NCBI RefSeq assembly: GCF_009908295.1
Contig: NZ_JAAALO010000007.1
Coordinates: 186,001-250,000, forward strand
DNA: 64,000 nt
Direction: 5' to 3'
Source: Micromonospora rubida
Lineage (GTDB): Bacteria > Actinomycetota > Actinomycetes > Mycobacteriales > Micromonosporaceae
This document shows positions 8,053 through 20,600 of the stretch, piece after piece; the first letter of the stretch is position 1, and each line of letters opens with the position of its first letter. The notes under the pieces were generated by a model, which was not told where the DNA came from, searched no databases, and saw only the letters and a program-made list of their open reading frames with translations. A program made the translations under genes and the position numbers.

Positions 8053-8949
8053 ATGGACGTGAACTTGGTCGCCGCGGTGCGGCGGTTCAACCGGACGGTG
8101 ACCCAGCGGGTGGGGGCGCTCGACGACCGGTACATGGCGCGCGGGCGGCCCCTAGCGCAGGCGCGCCTGCTGTGGGAGATCGGCCCCGGCGGCGCGGAGG
8201 TGGCGGCGCTGCGGTCCCGACTCGGACTGGACTCGGGGTACCTCAGCCGGCTCCTGCGCACGCTGGAGGGTGACGGGTTGGTCACGGTGGGGCCGGCCGA
8301 CCGGGCCGGCGGTGACGGGCGGGTGCGGGTCGCCGCGCTCACCGGGGCCGGCCTGGCCGAGTGGTCCGAGCTGGACCGGCGCTCCGACGAGTTCGCCCGG
8401 TCCGTCCTCGCCCCGCTTCCCGGGCGGCGGCGGGAACGGCTCGTCGCGGCGATGGCCGAGGTCGAGCGACTGCTCGTCGCGTCGCTGGTGGTCATCGGGC
8501 CGTGCCCCCCGGGCGACCCACGGGCGAGGGCCTGCGTGCGGGCCTACGCCCGGGAGGTGGGCCGGCGGTTCGACGGGGGATTCGACCCGGCGGTGAGCAG
8601 CCCCGTCCACGACGAGGAACTGGTTCCGCCCGCCGGGGTGTTCCTGCTGGCGTCCCTCAACGGTGAGCCCGTCGGCTGCGGCGCGGTCAAGCTGCACGCC
8701 GGTGCCCCCGCCGAGATCAAGCGCGTGTGGGTGTCCGACTCGGTGCGTGGGCTCGGGGTCGGGCGGCGGATGCTCGACGAACTGGAACGGTACGCCGCCG
8801 AGCGCGGCTGGGCCGCCGTCCGGCTGGACACCAACCGAGCGCTCACCGAGGCGATCGCGATGTACCGCTCGGCCGGCTACCAGGAGGTCGAGCCCTTCAA
8901 CACCGAGCCCTACGCCCACCACTGGTTCGAGAAGCTCCTCGCCCCGTGA
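8053..8949 (+). CDS. MarR-GNAT fusion: winged-helix regulator with acetyltransferase domain
   Basis: This 298-aa protein has an N-terminal MarR winged helix (1-145; LDSGYLSRLLRTLEGDGLV is the recognition region, followed by a wing with DRAGGDGRVRV). A GNAT domain follows (about 160-298), with the acetyl-CoA loop as VRGLGVGRRML, preceded by IKRVWVSDS and followed by YRSAGYQEVEPFN. Such fusions are common in actinobacteria and probably couple ligand or acetyl-transfer sensing to transcription; substrates are largely unknown. The ATG at 8053 fits because the N-terminal helix MDVNLVAAVRRFNRTV matches the family and the operator palindrome sits directly before it. It is divergent from the repeat-peptide operon and convergent with the MFS exporter, with a shared terminator. 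Confidence 0.85.
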   Translation: MDVNLVAAVRRFNRTVTQRVGALDDRYMARGRPLAQARLLWEIGPGGAEVAALRSRLGLDSGYLSRLLRTLEGDGLVTVGPADRAGGDGRVRVAALTGAGLAEWSELDRRSDEFARSVLAPLPGRRRERLVAAMAEVERLLVASLVVIGPCPPGDPRARACVRAYAREVGRRFDGGFDPAVSSPVHDEELVPPAGVFLLASLNGEPVGCGAVKLHAGAPAEIKRVWVSDSVRGLGVGRRMLDELERYAAERGWAAVRLDTNRALTEAIAMYRSAGYQEVEPFNTEPYAHHWFEKLLAP

Positions 8950-8957
8950 CCGGTGCC

Positions 8958-8987
8958 GCGGCGTGGGGCCCACCGGCCCCACGCCGC
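8958..8987. terminator. Bidirectional hairpin terminator
   Basis: A 13-bp perfect GC-rich stem (8958-8970 pairs with 8975-8987) with a 4-nt loop lies between the convergent MarR-GNAT and MFS genes. Confidence 0.8.
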
Positions 8988-8993
8988 AGGCGA

Positions 8994-10574
8994 TCAGTGG
9001 ATCATCACCGGGGTGCGGTCGCCGCCCTGCTCGTCGTCGAGCAGGTGGGGCTTCTGCCGCCTGCGCGGCAGGAAGTAGGCCGGGACGAACGTCACCAGCA
9101 CCAGCGCGAAGCCGACCCAGAACGTGGTGCCGAACGAGTCGGCCACGTACTCCAGGCCCCGCTGCAGGATCCCGGGGTCGACCGGGAACTGCTGGGCCAG
9201 GTCCGGGTTCTGCTTGACGGCGATCGCGAGGCCGGCCTCGGTGATCGGTTTGCCGGTGTTCGGGTCGACCGCCCCCGGGATGGCCGGCGAGCTGTTCAGC
9301 TCCTTGGTCAGGATCACCGACATCATCGCCGATCCGACCGAGCCGGCGATCTGCTGGAGGATGTTCAGCAGCGTGGAGCCCCGGGCCACCTCGTGGTTCG
9401 TCAGCGTCTTCAGCGCGGACGTCATGATGGGCATCATCGTGCCGCCCATGCCCAGACCCATGACGAAGAGCGAACCGCACAGCAGCCAGTACGAGGTGTC
9501 GGTGCCGACCTGGGTGAACGTGAAGAAGCCGGCCGCGATCAGCACCAGCGCGAACGGCACCGTCCGGCCGACCGGGAACTTGTCGGCCAGCATGCCGGCG
9601 ATCGGCATGGTGATCATCGCCCCGATGCCCTGCGGGGCCATCAGCAGGCCGGCGTCGAGCGTCGACTCGCCGCGTACCTGCAGGAAGTAGCTGGGGAACA
9701 GCAGGCCGGCGCCCATGAACGCGACCATGAACACGGCCAGCGTCACGGCCGCGACCGTGAGGTTGCGGTCGCGCAGCAGCCGCAGGTCCAGCAGCGGGTG
9801 CTTCGGCTTGAACGAGTAGAGGACGAAGCTGATGACCAGCAGGCCGCCCACCAGCATCGGCAGCCACACCTTGTTGTCGGCGAACGTGCCGGTCTCGGGC
9901 AGCGACGAGACCCCGTACAGGAAGAGGGCCAGGCCCGGCGAGAGCATCAGCATGCCGACGATGTCGAACGACTCGGACGGCTCCGGGTTGTCCTTCGGCA
10001 GCGCCCACTGCGCGTAGGCCAGGGCGACGGCGCCGATCGGCAGGTTGATCAGGAAGATCCAGTGCCAGCTGGCCACGTCGATCAGCCAGCCACCCAGGAT
10101 CGGGCCGCCGATCGGGCCGAGCAGCATCGGGATGCCCAGCACGGCCATCAGCCGGCCGATCCGCTCCGGGCCGGCCGCCCGCGTCATGATCGTCATGCCG
10201 AGCGGCATCAGCATGCCGCCGCCGAGGCCCTGTAGCACCCGGTAGCCGATGAGCTGGCCGATCGAGTCGGCGGTGGCGCACAGGCCGGAGCCGAGCGTGA
10301 ACAGCAGAAGCGCCGCCATGTAGAGCCGCTTCGTGCCGAACCGGTCGGCGGCCCAGCCCGTCAACGGGATCACCGTGGCCAGCGCCAGCGTGTAGCCCGT
10401 CATCGTCCAGGCGACCCGGGCGTACGACGCGTCGAATTCGGTCTGGAAGGTGGGCAGCGCGACGCTGACCACCGTAACGTCGAGGATCGACATGATCGCA
10501 CCGAGGACCACGACCCCGGCGATCTTCAATACGGCGGCGTCGAGCTTGGCCGGCGCCGCGGACTGACTACTCAA
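8994..10574 (-). CDS. DHA2-family (EmrB/QacA) MFS multidrug exporter
   Basis: This is a 526-aa membrane protein of about 14 transmembrane segments. Visible hallmarks are LDVTVVSVALPTF in TM1, WTMTGYTLALATVIPLTGWAADRFGTKR (loop 2-3 motif A region), and motif C-like GPIGGPILGGWL followed by WHWIFLINLPIG. The family exports drugs and other small molecules using the proton gradient. The chosen start is TTG at 10574: AGGAG lies 7 nt upstream (10582-10586), while the upstream ATG at 10625 adds a segment without support. A large extracytoplasmic loop (about 440-490) precedes the last membrane segment. The gene has no adjacent TetR-type regulator; its only regulatory neighbour is the convergent MarR-GNAT gene. 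Confidence 0.9.
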   Translation of the reverse strand: MSSQSAAPAKLDAAVLKIAGVVVLGAIMSILDVTVVSVALPTFQTEFDASYARVAWTMTGYTLALATVIPLTGWAADRFGTKRLYMAALLLFTLGSGLCATADSIGQLIGYRVLQGLGGGMLMPLGMTIMTRAAGPERIGRLMAVLGIPMLLGPIGGPILGGWLIDVASWHWIFLINLPIGAVALAYAQWALPKDNPEPSESFDIVGMLMLSPGLALFLYGVSSLPETGTFADNKVWLPMLVGGLLVISFVLYSFKPKHPLLDLRLLRDRNLTVAAVTLAVFMVAFMGAGLLFPSYFLQVRGESTLDAGLLMAPQGIGAMITMPIAGMLADKFPVGRTVPFALVLIAAGFFTFTQVGTDTSYWLLCGSLFVMGLGMGGTMMPIMTSALKTLTNHEVARGSTLLNILQQIAGSVGSAMMSVILTKELNSSPAIPGAVDPNTGKPITEAGLAIAVKQNPDLAQQFPVDPGILQRGLEYVADSFGTTFWVGFALVLVTFVPAYFLPRRRQKPHLLDDEQGGDRTPVMIH

Positions 10575-10884
10575 AGCGAATCTCCTGGTGGAACTTGCGA
10601 ATGACGCCGGTCGGCCGCGCGCCACACCGCGCGCGGCCCCACGTCTGAGTCAAAGGTCAGGTGGGAGGTCGCAGACGACCGCCCGTGCCCCCGGGCCTGC
10701 ACGCCGTATCCCCCCTCGCGCGCCTGGTCCGCCTGCGGACGCACGTCGCGACGGTAACAAGGCCGAGGCCCCACTCACCGCCCAATAACGGATCATCTGG
10801 CTGTGGTCACGGTCACTGATTTCGGGAGGTCACCGGACGGCGGGCCACCTCGCCGCCGCGTCACGGCCGGCCGGACCCGCGCCC
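10575..10884. other. Intergenic region upstream of the exporter
   Basis: About 310 bp between the exporter start and the LtrA remnant. It should contain the exporter promoter, but no confident -10/-35 pair or operator was identified. Short frames here match nothing recognisable. Confidence 0.4.
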
Positions 10885-11308
10885 TCACAGGTTGCGGCGG
10901 CGCCACTCCGACTGGTCGTGTTCGGCGGCGACTTGCTCCTCAAGAGCCGTCTGGCGCACCTGGCGGCGAAGCGGATCGCCGCTGCGCATCCCGCCGAGCA
11001 CCAGCGCGACGCAGATCAGCGCGAGGAGCGCCAGGCTGATGGTCGCCGGCAACCCGCCCACGGCCACCGCACCGACAACGAGCGCCACGAGCGCGACCAC
11101 CGGCGCCGGCCGCGCCCGCCGGACGGCCCGCCACTCCAGGGCGAGCAGCGCCGTGAGGTAGATGATCACCCCGCCGAAGAGGGCCACATCGTCCAGCCCG
11201 GCCGGCCGGGCGAGCCAGGCGCTGCCCCGCGCCTCGGCGACGGTGGTGGCCGTGGTCGAGCAGCAGAAGGGCCTTCTGCAACGCCGACCCGGCGCGGTCG
11301 TCCGCCAC
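10885..11308 (-). pseudogene. Frameshifted C-terminal remnant of an LtrA-like membrane protein
   Basis: One minus-strand frame (from about 11308) reads SALQKALLLLDHG. A second frame, ending at 10885, continues with GLDDVALFGGVIIYLTALL and two hydrophobic helices (VVALVALVVGAVAVGGLPA and ISLALLALICVALVLGG). Together they resemble the last third of the low-temperature-requirement A (LtrA) family, where a KKAL helix is followed by an ALYGGVALYLL helix. The two parts are in different frames and the N-terminal about 250 residues are missing, so this is a decayed fragment. The family assignment rests on pattern recognition and is moderate. Confidence 0.45.
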
Positions 11309-11677
11309 GGTGGTCCTCCCGACCTGATCCGCCGGCCGGTCACGCCTTCCCGGGAGCGCGTGTCGCCGGTCTCGCGCGGGAGACGCTAGCCCATCCGGTT
11401 ATCCCCCCCGCTGCTCACTTGCCGGGTGGGTTGCACCGGGTGCGCGCCCATTTCGGAGATGCCCGCTGACCTGCCCGTTTTTGCCCCGTGATCAGGCAAT
11501 GCAATCAACTGTCAGATAGCCGACATCAGCGCGACCGCCGCAACCGTTTCGGCCGGTAGGCGGCGCGGCCACTGTGGATGATCTTGATGAGCGGGCCTCC
11601 CGTTCACCTGGCGATCTATGCCCGTTGATGGAAACCGCCTACGTTGCCACCCAGAACGTACCGTCCTGGGAGGCAGC
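11309..11677. other. Intergenic region upstream of the RHS toxin gene
   Basis: No gene is recognised. It is less GC-rich than its surroundings around 11495-11530. It presumably holds the RHS promoter. GGGAGG at 11668-11673 is the RHS ribosome-binding site. Confidence 0.5.
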
Positions 11678-14600
11678 ATGTCGGGACCGCTCGGCCCGCG
11701 CACCATCCGATCGAGGGTCTGGGCCGGGGCCCGACTCCGGTTCGGCGCGGCCCTCGCCGCGCTCGTCCTGCTGCCGGCGCTCGCCGTCCGGGCGGACCTG
11801 CCCGACATGGTTCCGGCCTCGGTCTCCTGCGACTCGGTCGGCTACGCGTACGACGCCGCCGGGCAGTTGGCCGGCGTGCAGGACCAGGCCGGCCGGACCG
11901 CCCGGTACGGGTACGACCCGGCGGGCAACATCGCCTCCGTCACCGGCGAGGGCAGCCCCGCCCTCGCCCTGCTGTCGGTGGTGCCGGCCCGGGCGGCCGT
12001 CGGCGCCGAGGTCACGCTGGAGGGCGGCTGCTTCTCCACCGTGCCGGCCGAGAACACCGTCACCTTCAACGGCGTACCGGCCACGGTCACCTCGGCCGCC
12101 GGCCGGCGGCTGGTCGCCCGGGTTCCCGCCGGGGCGACCACCGGCCTGGTCACCGTCACCGTCGGCGGTGCCACCGCGAGCAGCCCGCAGTCCTTCGTGG
12201 TCGTCGGGCCGGACGAGTCCGCGCCGACCGTCACCGGCGTCTCCCCGACCGTCGTCGCCCCCGGCGGCACGGTCACCGTCACCGGCACCGGCTTCGCCGC
12301 CGACGCGGCCGACAACGCCGTCACCCTCAACCGCACCCGGGCCTTCCCCTCGGCGGTCGCCGCCGGCAGCCTGACCGTCGAGGTGCCCACCGGCGCCGGC
12401 TCCGGCCGGATCGGGGTCCGCACCCGGCACGGCAGCGGCGACGGCGCCGCCGACGTCTTCGTCGCCCCCGCCCCGTACACCGTCGCCGACGTGGTGCACA
12501 CCTCCCGGGTCGCGCTCGGCGGCACCAGGTCCGTGTCGATCCCGAGCGCGGGCGACATCGCGCTGGTCGTGTTCGACCTGACCGAGGGTCAGCGGGCGAG
12601 CGTGCAGTTCGCCGACGGCACCTTCGGCTCCTGCGGCATCTCCACCGCGAAGGTCCTCGACCCGTTCGGGCGCACCGCGGCGTCGTCCGGGTGCGTGGGC
12701 GCCACCGGCTTCATCGACACGGTGACGGCCCGCACGGCGGGCACGTACACGCTGCTGCTGGCCGCGTCGAGCACTGCCACCGGCTCGGTCGCCGCGACCG
12801 TGCGGGAGGTGCCCGCCGACGCGGCGGCGGCCACCACGCCGGGCGGGGAACCGGTCACCGTCACCACCACCGTGCCCGGCCAGAACGCCGCCGTCACCTT
12901 CGCCGGCAGCACCGGCCAGCGGGTCTCGGTCAAGCTCAGCGGCGGCACCTACGGCACCTACAACGCCGCCGTCACGCTGCGCAAGCCGGGCGGCGGCACC
13001 GTCACCTCCAACGGATCCTGCGGCACCGCCTGCTTCCTCGACACCGTGGTGCTGCCCACCGACGGCACGTACACCGTCGCGGTGGACCCGCAGTCCACCA
13101 CCACCGGGGCGATCACCGTCCAGGTGTACGACGTGCCGGCCGACGCCGCCGTGGCGACCACGCCCGGCGGCCCCCAGGTCACCGCCACCACGACGGTGCC
13201 CGGCCAGAACAGCGTCGTCTCGTTCCCCGGCACGGCGGGCCAGCGGGTCCTGGTCCACCTCACCGGCGGCACGTACGGGACGTACAACGCCTCGGGGGTG
13301 GTGCGCAAGCCGGACGGGTCGAGCCTGACCGGCAGCGCGTACTGCGGCAGCTCCTGCCTGTTCGACACCGTGGTCCTGCCGGTCGACGGGACGTACACCA
13401 TCCTGGTCAACCCCGACACCAGCTACGTCGGCGCGGTCACCGCACAGGTCCATGACGTGCCGGCGGACGCGACGGCGAGCACCGCACCCGGCTCCGCCCC
13501 GGTCACCGTGGCCACGGTCGTCGGGCAGAACGCGGTGATCTCCTTCCCCGGTACGGCCGGGCAGCGGGTGTCGGTGCAGCTCAGCGGCGGCACGTACGGG
13601 ACGTACAACGCCTCGGGGGTGATCCGTAAGCCGGACGGGTCGAGCCTGACCGGCAGCGCGTACTGCGGGGCGTCGTGCTTCTTCGACACGGTGGTGCTGC
13701 CGGTCGACGGCACGTACACGCTGCTGCTCAACCCGGACGGCGCCTACGTCGGCCAGGTCGCGGCGCAGGTCCACCTGGTGCCGGCGGACGCCACGGCGAC
13801 CGCGAGCCCGGGCGGGTCCGCCGTCACCGTGGCCACCACGACGCCGGGGCAGAACGCGGTGGTCTCCTTCGCAGGCACGGCCGGGCAGCGGGTGTCGGTG
13901 CAGCTCAGCGGCGGCACGTACGGGACGTACAACGCCTCGGGGGTGATCCGTAAGCCGGACGGGTCGAGCCTGACCGGCAGCGCGTACTGCGGGGCGTCGT
14001 GCTTCTTCGACACGGTGGTGCTGCCGGTCGACGGCACGTACACGCTGCTGCTCAATCCCGACACCACCTACGTCGGGCAGGTCACCGCGCAGGTCAACGC
14101 CGTGCCCGCGGACGCCTCGGCGACCACCACGCCCGGCGGGGCCGCGGTCACCGTGACCACCACCGTGCCGGGGCAGAACGCCGTCGTCTCCTTCCCCGGC
14201 ACCGCCGGGCAGGCAGTCTCGGTGACCCTGGCAGCCGGCACCTTCGGCACCTACAACGCGTCCGTGACGGTGCGCGCCCCCGACGGCTCCACCGTGGTCA
14301 GCGACAGCTACTGCGGCACGAGCTGCTCGTTCAACGCGGTCACCCTCCCGGCCACCGGCACGTACACGGTGTTCGTCAACCCGACTGGGACCACCCTCGG
14401 CGCCATCACCGCCCGGGTCTACGACCTGCCCAACGACGCGGTCGCCAACACCACCCCGGGCGGCGCCGCGGTCACCGTGACCACCACCGTGCCCGGCCAG
14501 AACGCGGTGGTCTCGTTCCCCGCAGCGGCCGGGCAGCGGGTCGCGGTGCAGCTCAGCGGCGGCACGTATGGTGCCGTCGAGGCGACGGTGACGCTGCGCC

Positions 14601-17600
14601 GCCCCGACGGCACCACGGTCGTGTCCCACACGACCTGCGGGACCTCCTGCCTCCTCGACGCCCAAACGCTGACCGTGGCCGGCACGTACACCGTCCTCGT
14701 CGACCCGAAGGGCACGGTCGTCGGCAGCATCACCGTGAAGGTGCACGACGTGCCCGCCGACGCCACGGCGGCCACCACCCCGGGTGGCGCGGCGGTGTCG
14801 GTGACCACCACCGTGCCCGGCCAGAACGCGGTGGTGTCGTTCCCCGGCACTACCGGGCAGCGGGTGTCGGTGCAGCTCAGCGGCGGCACGTTCGGCGCCG
14901 CCGAGGCGACGGTGACGCTGCGCCGCCCCGACGGCACCACGGTCGCGTCGCACACCGCCTGCGGGGCCTCGTGCTTCCTGGACGGCATCCTCCTGCCGGC
15001 GGACGGCACGTACACCCTGCTGGTCGACCCGAAGATCACCGCTGTGGGCGCGCTCACCGTGAAGGTGCACGACGTGCCCGCCGACGCCACGGCGGCCACC
15101 ACCCCGGGCGGCGCGGCGGTGTCGGTGACCACCACCGTGCCCGGCCAGAACGCGGTGGTGTCGTTCCCCGGCACCGCCGGGCAGGTCGTCACCGTCAGCC
15201 TCTCCGCCGGCGCGTTCGGCGGGGGCAACGTGACCGCGACGCTGCGCGCGCCCAACGGCAGCGCCGTCACGAGCAACTCGTCCTGCGCGACGAGCTGCTC
15301 GTTCAGCTCGGTGTCGCTGGCCACGGCCGGCACCTGGACCCTGCTGGTCGACCCGGTCGGGGTGGCCGTCGGCAGCCTGACCGCGCAGGTGTTCGACGTG
15401 CCCGTCGACGCCACCGTCAGCACCACCCCGGGCGGCGCCCCGGTCACCGTCACCACCAGCGTCCCCGGGCAGAACGGCGTGGTGACGTTCCCCGGCGCGG
15501 CCGGGCAGCGGATCCTGGTCCAGGGCACCGGCGGCACGTACGGGACATACAACGCGACGGCGATCGTGCGCAAGCCGGACGGCACGAACCTGACCAGCAG
15601 CGCGTACTGCGGGGCGTCCTGCCTGTTCGACGCGATGGTGCTGCCGGTCGCCGGCACGTACAGCCTCCTGGTCGACCCGGCGTCCACCTACACCGGCGCG
15701 CTCACCGTCCGGGTGTACGACGTGCCGGCCGACGCCACCGCCAGCACCACCCCGGGCGGGTCCGCCGCCACCCTGACCACCACGGTCCCCGGCCAGAACG
15801 CGGTGCTGTCGTTCACCGGCACCGCCGATCAGCGGATCGTGGTGCAGGGGACCGGTGGCACGTACGGGACGTACAACGCGACGGCGATCGTGCGCAAGCC
15901 GGACGGGACGAACCTCGGCAGCAGCGCGTACTGCGGTGCGACGTGCTTCTTCGACGTCACGACGCTGCCGGTGGCCGGCACGTACACGATCCTGCTGAAC
16001 CCCGACGCGGCCTACACCGGCGCGGTGACCCTGCGGGTCTACGACGTGCCCGCCGACGCGACCGTCAGCGCCACGGTCGGCGGCCCGGCCGTACCGGTCG
16101 CCACCACCACCCCGGGCCAGAACGCGGTGCTGTCGTTCACCGGCGCCGCCGGTCAGCGCATCTCGGTGCAGGGGACCGGTGGCACGTACGGGACGTACAA
16201 CGCGACGGCGATCATCCGCAAGCCGGACGGGACGAGCCTCGGCAGCAGCGCGTACTGCGGTGCGTCGTGCTTCTTCGACGTCACGACGCTGCCGGTGGCC
16301 GGGACGTACACGATCCTGCTGAACCCCGACGGCATGTACACCGGCTCGGTCTCCCTGCGCGTGTACGACGTGCCGGCCGACGCCATCGCCGGCACGACGC
16401 CGGGCGGGTCCGCCGCCACCCTGACCACCACGGTCCCCGGCCAGAACGCGGTGCTGTCGTTCCCCGGCACCGCCGGGCAGCGCATCTCGGTGCTGGGCAG
16501 CGCCGGCACCTACGGCACCTACAACGCGACGGCGATCATCCGCAAGCCGGACGGGACGAACCTCGGCAGCAGCGCGTACTGCGGTGCGACCTGCTTCTTC
16601 GACGTCACGACGCTGCCGGTGGCCGGCACGTACACGATCCTGCTGAACCCCGACGCGGCCTACACCGGCGCGGCGACCCTGCGGGTGTACGACGTGCCGG
16701 CCGACGCGACCGCGGCCGTCACCCCGGGCGGCCCGGGGGTCACCCTGACCACCGCCGTGCCCGGCCAGAACGCCACGCTCACCTTCCCCGGCACCGCCGG
16801 CCAGGTGGTCACCGTGGCAGTCACGGCCGGCACCTACGGCCAGTACAACGCCACGGCGATCATCCGCAAGCCGGACGGGACGAACCTCGGCAGCAGCGTC
16901 TACTGCGGAGGCACCTGCACCTTCACCTCGGTCACCCTGCCCGTGGCCGGCACCTACACCCTCCTCGTCGACCCGTCGTCCAGCACCATCGGCGGCCTGA
17001 CCGGCGAGGTGCGGCTGCCCGCCGCAGCCGCCGCCAGGAAGGCGCCCGCGAAGATCCCGGCCCGGCCGGCCGGCGACGTGACCGAGACCTGGACGCCGGA
17101 CCGGTTCAACCTGGCCGGCGAGGACTGGGCGAGCCACCGCACCGGCGCGTACGGCAACCTCCAGCCGGCCCTGCGCGCCGACCGGGGGACGACCGCGCTC
17201 GCCGGGCAGGCCCTGCTGCTCAACGGCCGTCCGCTCGCCGACGTCACCCTCGCGGTGGGCCGGCGCAGCACCCGCACCGACGCCACCGGCCGGTTCCTGC
17301 TCACCGGGCTCACCGCCGGCCACCACGTCCTGGTCATCGACGGCGCGACGGCCAGCAGCCCCGGCCGCGCTTTCGGCCGCTTCGAGACCGGGGTGGACCT
17401 GCGGGCGGGGGAGACCGTCGAGCTGTCGTACCCGATCTGGATGACCCGGCTCGACACCGCGAACAGCACCCGGTTCCCGTCGCCCACCAAAAAGCAGACG
17501 GTCATCACCACCCCGGCGATCCCCGGCTTCGAGGTGCGGCTGCCCAAGGGCAGCGTGATCCGCGACCGGGCCGGCAAGCGGGTCACCGAGCTGTCCATCA

Positions 17601-20600
17601 CCGCGCTGCCGGTGGACCAGCCGCCGTTCCCGCTCCCGGCCGGGGTGCGCACCCCGGTCTACTTCACCGTGCAGCCCGGCGGATCGGTGATCCTGCCGAA
17701 GGGCGCGCAGATCATCTACCCGAACACCCAGGGCCTCGCGCCGGGCAGCCGGCTGGACTTCTGGGACTACGACCCGGAGCGGGCACCCTGCACCAGGGCG
17801 CCGGTGAAGTCGTACCCGAAGAAGCCCGCCAAGGCGGCGAAGACCCCGGCCGTGTGCGCGGTGACCGGCGCGGAGGCCGGCTGGTACATCTACGGCCACG
17901 GCACCGTCACCCCCGACGGCCGGCAGATCGTGCCCGACCCCGACGTGCGGGTCTGGGAGTTCACCGGCGCGATGTTCAACGGCAGCGGCAAGCGCCCCGC
18001 CGGCACCGGGCCCGGCGAGGACGGCGACTCCGGCGGCGACCCCGTCGACCTGGCCAGCGGCCTGTTCGTCGACGAGCACACCGACCTGACCGTGAACGAC
18101 GTGCTGCCGATCTCGATCACCCGCACCTACCGGCAGAACGACACCCAGAACCGCGAGTTCGGCATCGGGGCGAACTTCACCTACGGCATCTTCGTCTTCT
18201 CGAAGCAGGAGTACACCGAGGCCGACCTGATCTTCCCGGACAGCGGCAAGGTGCACATGGTGCGGACCAGCCCCGGGACCGGCTGGACCGACGCGGTGTT
18301 CAAGGCCGTCGACACCACCGGCCCGTTCCGGGACGCCGTGATGACCTGGAACGGCAACGGCTGGGACCTGGTCCGCACCGACGGCATGGTCTACGTCTTC
18401 GGCGAGAACACCCCGTTGCAGTCCATCCGGGACCGGCACGGCAACCAGATCACCCTGACCCGGTCCACCGGCGGCCAGTCCGGCGACATCACCCAGGTCA
18501 CCTCGCCCAACGGCCGCTGGATCAAGCTCACCTACAGCGGCGGCCGGGTCACCCGGGCGCAGGACAACGCGGGCCGGGCCGTGCAGTACGGCTACGACGG
18601 CTCCGGCCGGCTCACCACGGTCACCTCGCCGGGCGGCCGGACCACCACGTACACCTACGACACGGCGCACCGGATGACCACCGTCACCGACGCCCGGGGC
18701 GTCACCTACCTCACCAACACCTACGACGCGGCCGGTCGGGTGGCCGCCCAGAGCATGCCCGGCGGGGTCACCTACGGCTTCGCCTACACCACCGACACCG
18801 CCAACAATGTCGTGAAGACGGCCGTCACCGAGCCGGACGGCACCGTCCGGGAGACCAGCTTCGACGCCGACCACCGGGTGGTCGCCGAGACCACCGCCGC
18901 CGGCACCGCCCAGGCGCGCACCTCCACCACCACCCGGGACCCGGCGACCCACCTGCCGACCGCGCTGGTCGACCCGTACGGGCGGCGGACCACCCTCGGG
19001 TACGGCGCGAACGGGCAGCTCACCTCGCTCACCGCGCTCGCCGGCACCGCCGCCGCGCAGTCCGCCACGGTCACCTCCGGCGGCCCGTACCGGCAGCTCA
19101 CCTCGGTCACCGACGACCAGGGCCGGACCACCCACATGGGGTACGACGACAACGGCAACCTCACGGCGGCGACCGACGCCGCCGGCCGCACCCGCCGCTA
19201 CGCCTACAACACCGCCGGCCAGGTCACCTCGTTCACCGACCCGCTCGGCAACACCACCCGCTACACCTACGAGCAGGGCGACCTCGTCGCGGTGACCGAC
19301 CCGGTGGGCCGGACCACCCGCAGCTTCGTCGACGCCGTCGGCCGCCCCGTGGCGGTCACCGACCCGAGGGGCGTGCTGGAACACGTCCGCTACGACCCGG
19401 ACAACCAGGTCCTCACCAGCACCGACGGCCTCGGCCGGGCCACCGCCTTCGAGTACGACGGCAACGGCAACCTGACGAAGGTCACCGACGCCCGGGGCAA
19501 CAGCACCACCGTCTCCTACGACAGCTCCGACCGCCCGGTCACCGTCACCGACCCGCTCGGCAAGCAGGCCCAGCAGTCGTACGACGTGCTCGGCCGGGTC
19601 GTCTCCGCCACCGACCGGCGCGGCAAGACCACCGTCACCGGGTACGACGTGCTCGGCCGCACCACCTTCATCGGGTACGGCAAGACCGCCGGACCGAACT
19701 ACGAGAGCACCAAGCAGTTCGGCTACGACGCCCTGGACCGGCTCACCACCCTCAACGACTCGGCCGGCGGGCTGCTCACCCTCGGCTGGAACGACCTCGA
19801 CCAGGTGGTCAGCGTGGCCGGCCCCACCGGCACCGTCGGCTACACCTACGACGCCGCCGGCCGGCGCTCCGCCATGACCGTGCCCGGCCAGTCGGCGGTC
19901 TCCTACGCCTACGACCAGACCGGCCTGATCGAGCAGATCACCCAGGGCGCCACCACCGCCACCTGGCACCGGGACGCCGCCGGCCGCACCGACCGGGTCG
20001 AGCAGGCCGGCGTCACCACGAAGTACACCTACGACGCCGCGTCCCAGCTCACCGGGATGTTCTACGAGACCGCCGGCGGGGTGCCGATCGGCCACCTCGG
20101 CTACGCCTACGACGGCGCCGGCCGGGTGCGGGACCTGACCGGCAGCCTCGCCTCCGTCACCGTCCCGAGCACCGGCCCCTCGACGAGCTACGACGCCGCC
20201 AACCGGCTGACCAGCCGCGGCGACCGGACGTTCAGCTACGACGACGAGGGCAACCTGACCGGCGACGGCGTGCTCGGCTACACCTGGAACGCCCGGGGCG
20301 AGCTGACCGGGGTCACCGGGCCGGGACTGACCACCGCGTACGGCTACGACGCCGCCGGGCGGCTCGCCAGCCGCGCGGCCGGCGGGGCCACCACCGGCTT
20401 CCTCTACGACGGCCCGAACCTGGTCCGCGAGCAGACCGGCGCGACGGCCGCCGACCGGCTCACCGCCGGGCTCGACCAGACGCTGGTCCGCACCGACGCG
20501 GCCGGCCCTCGGGTGCCGATCACCGACGCGCTCGGCAGCGTGCTCGGCCTGGCCGACTCCGCGGGCACGCTGACCACCCGGTACGCCTACGACCCGTTCG

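Noticed and set aside
12473..17020. RHS repeat array as a CRISPR array
   Set aside because: Units are about 325 bp, coding and without spacers.
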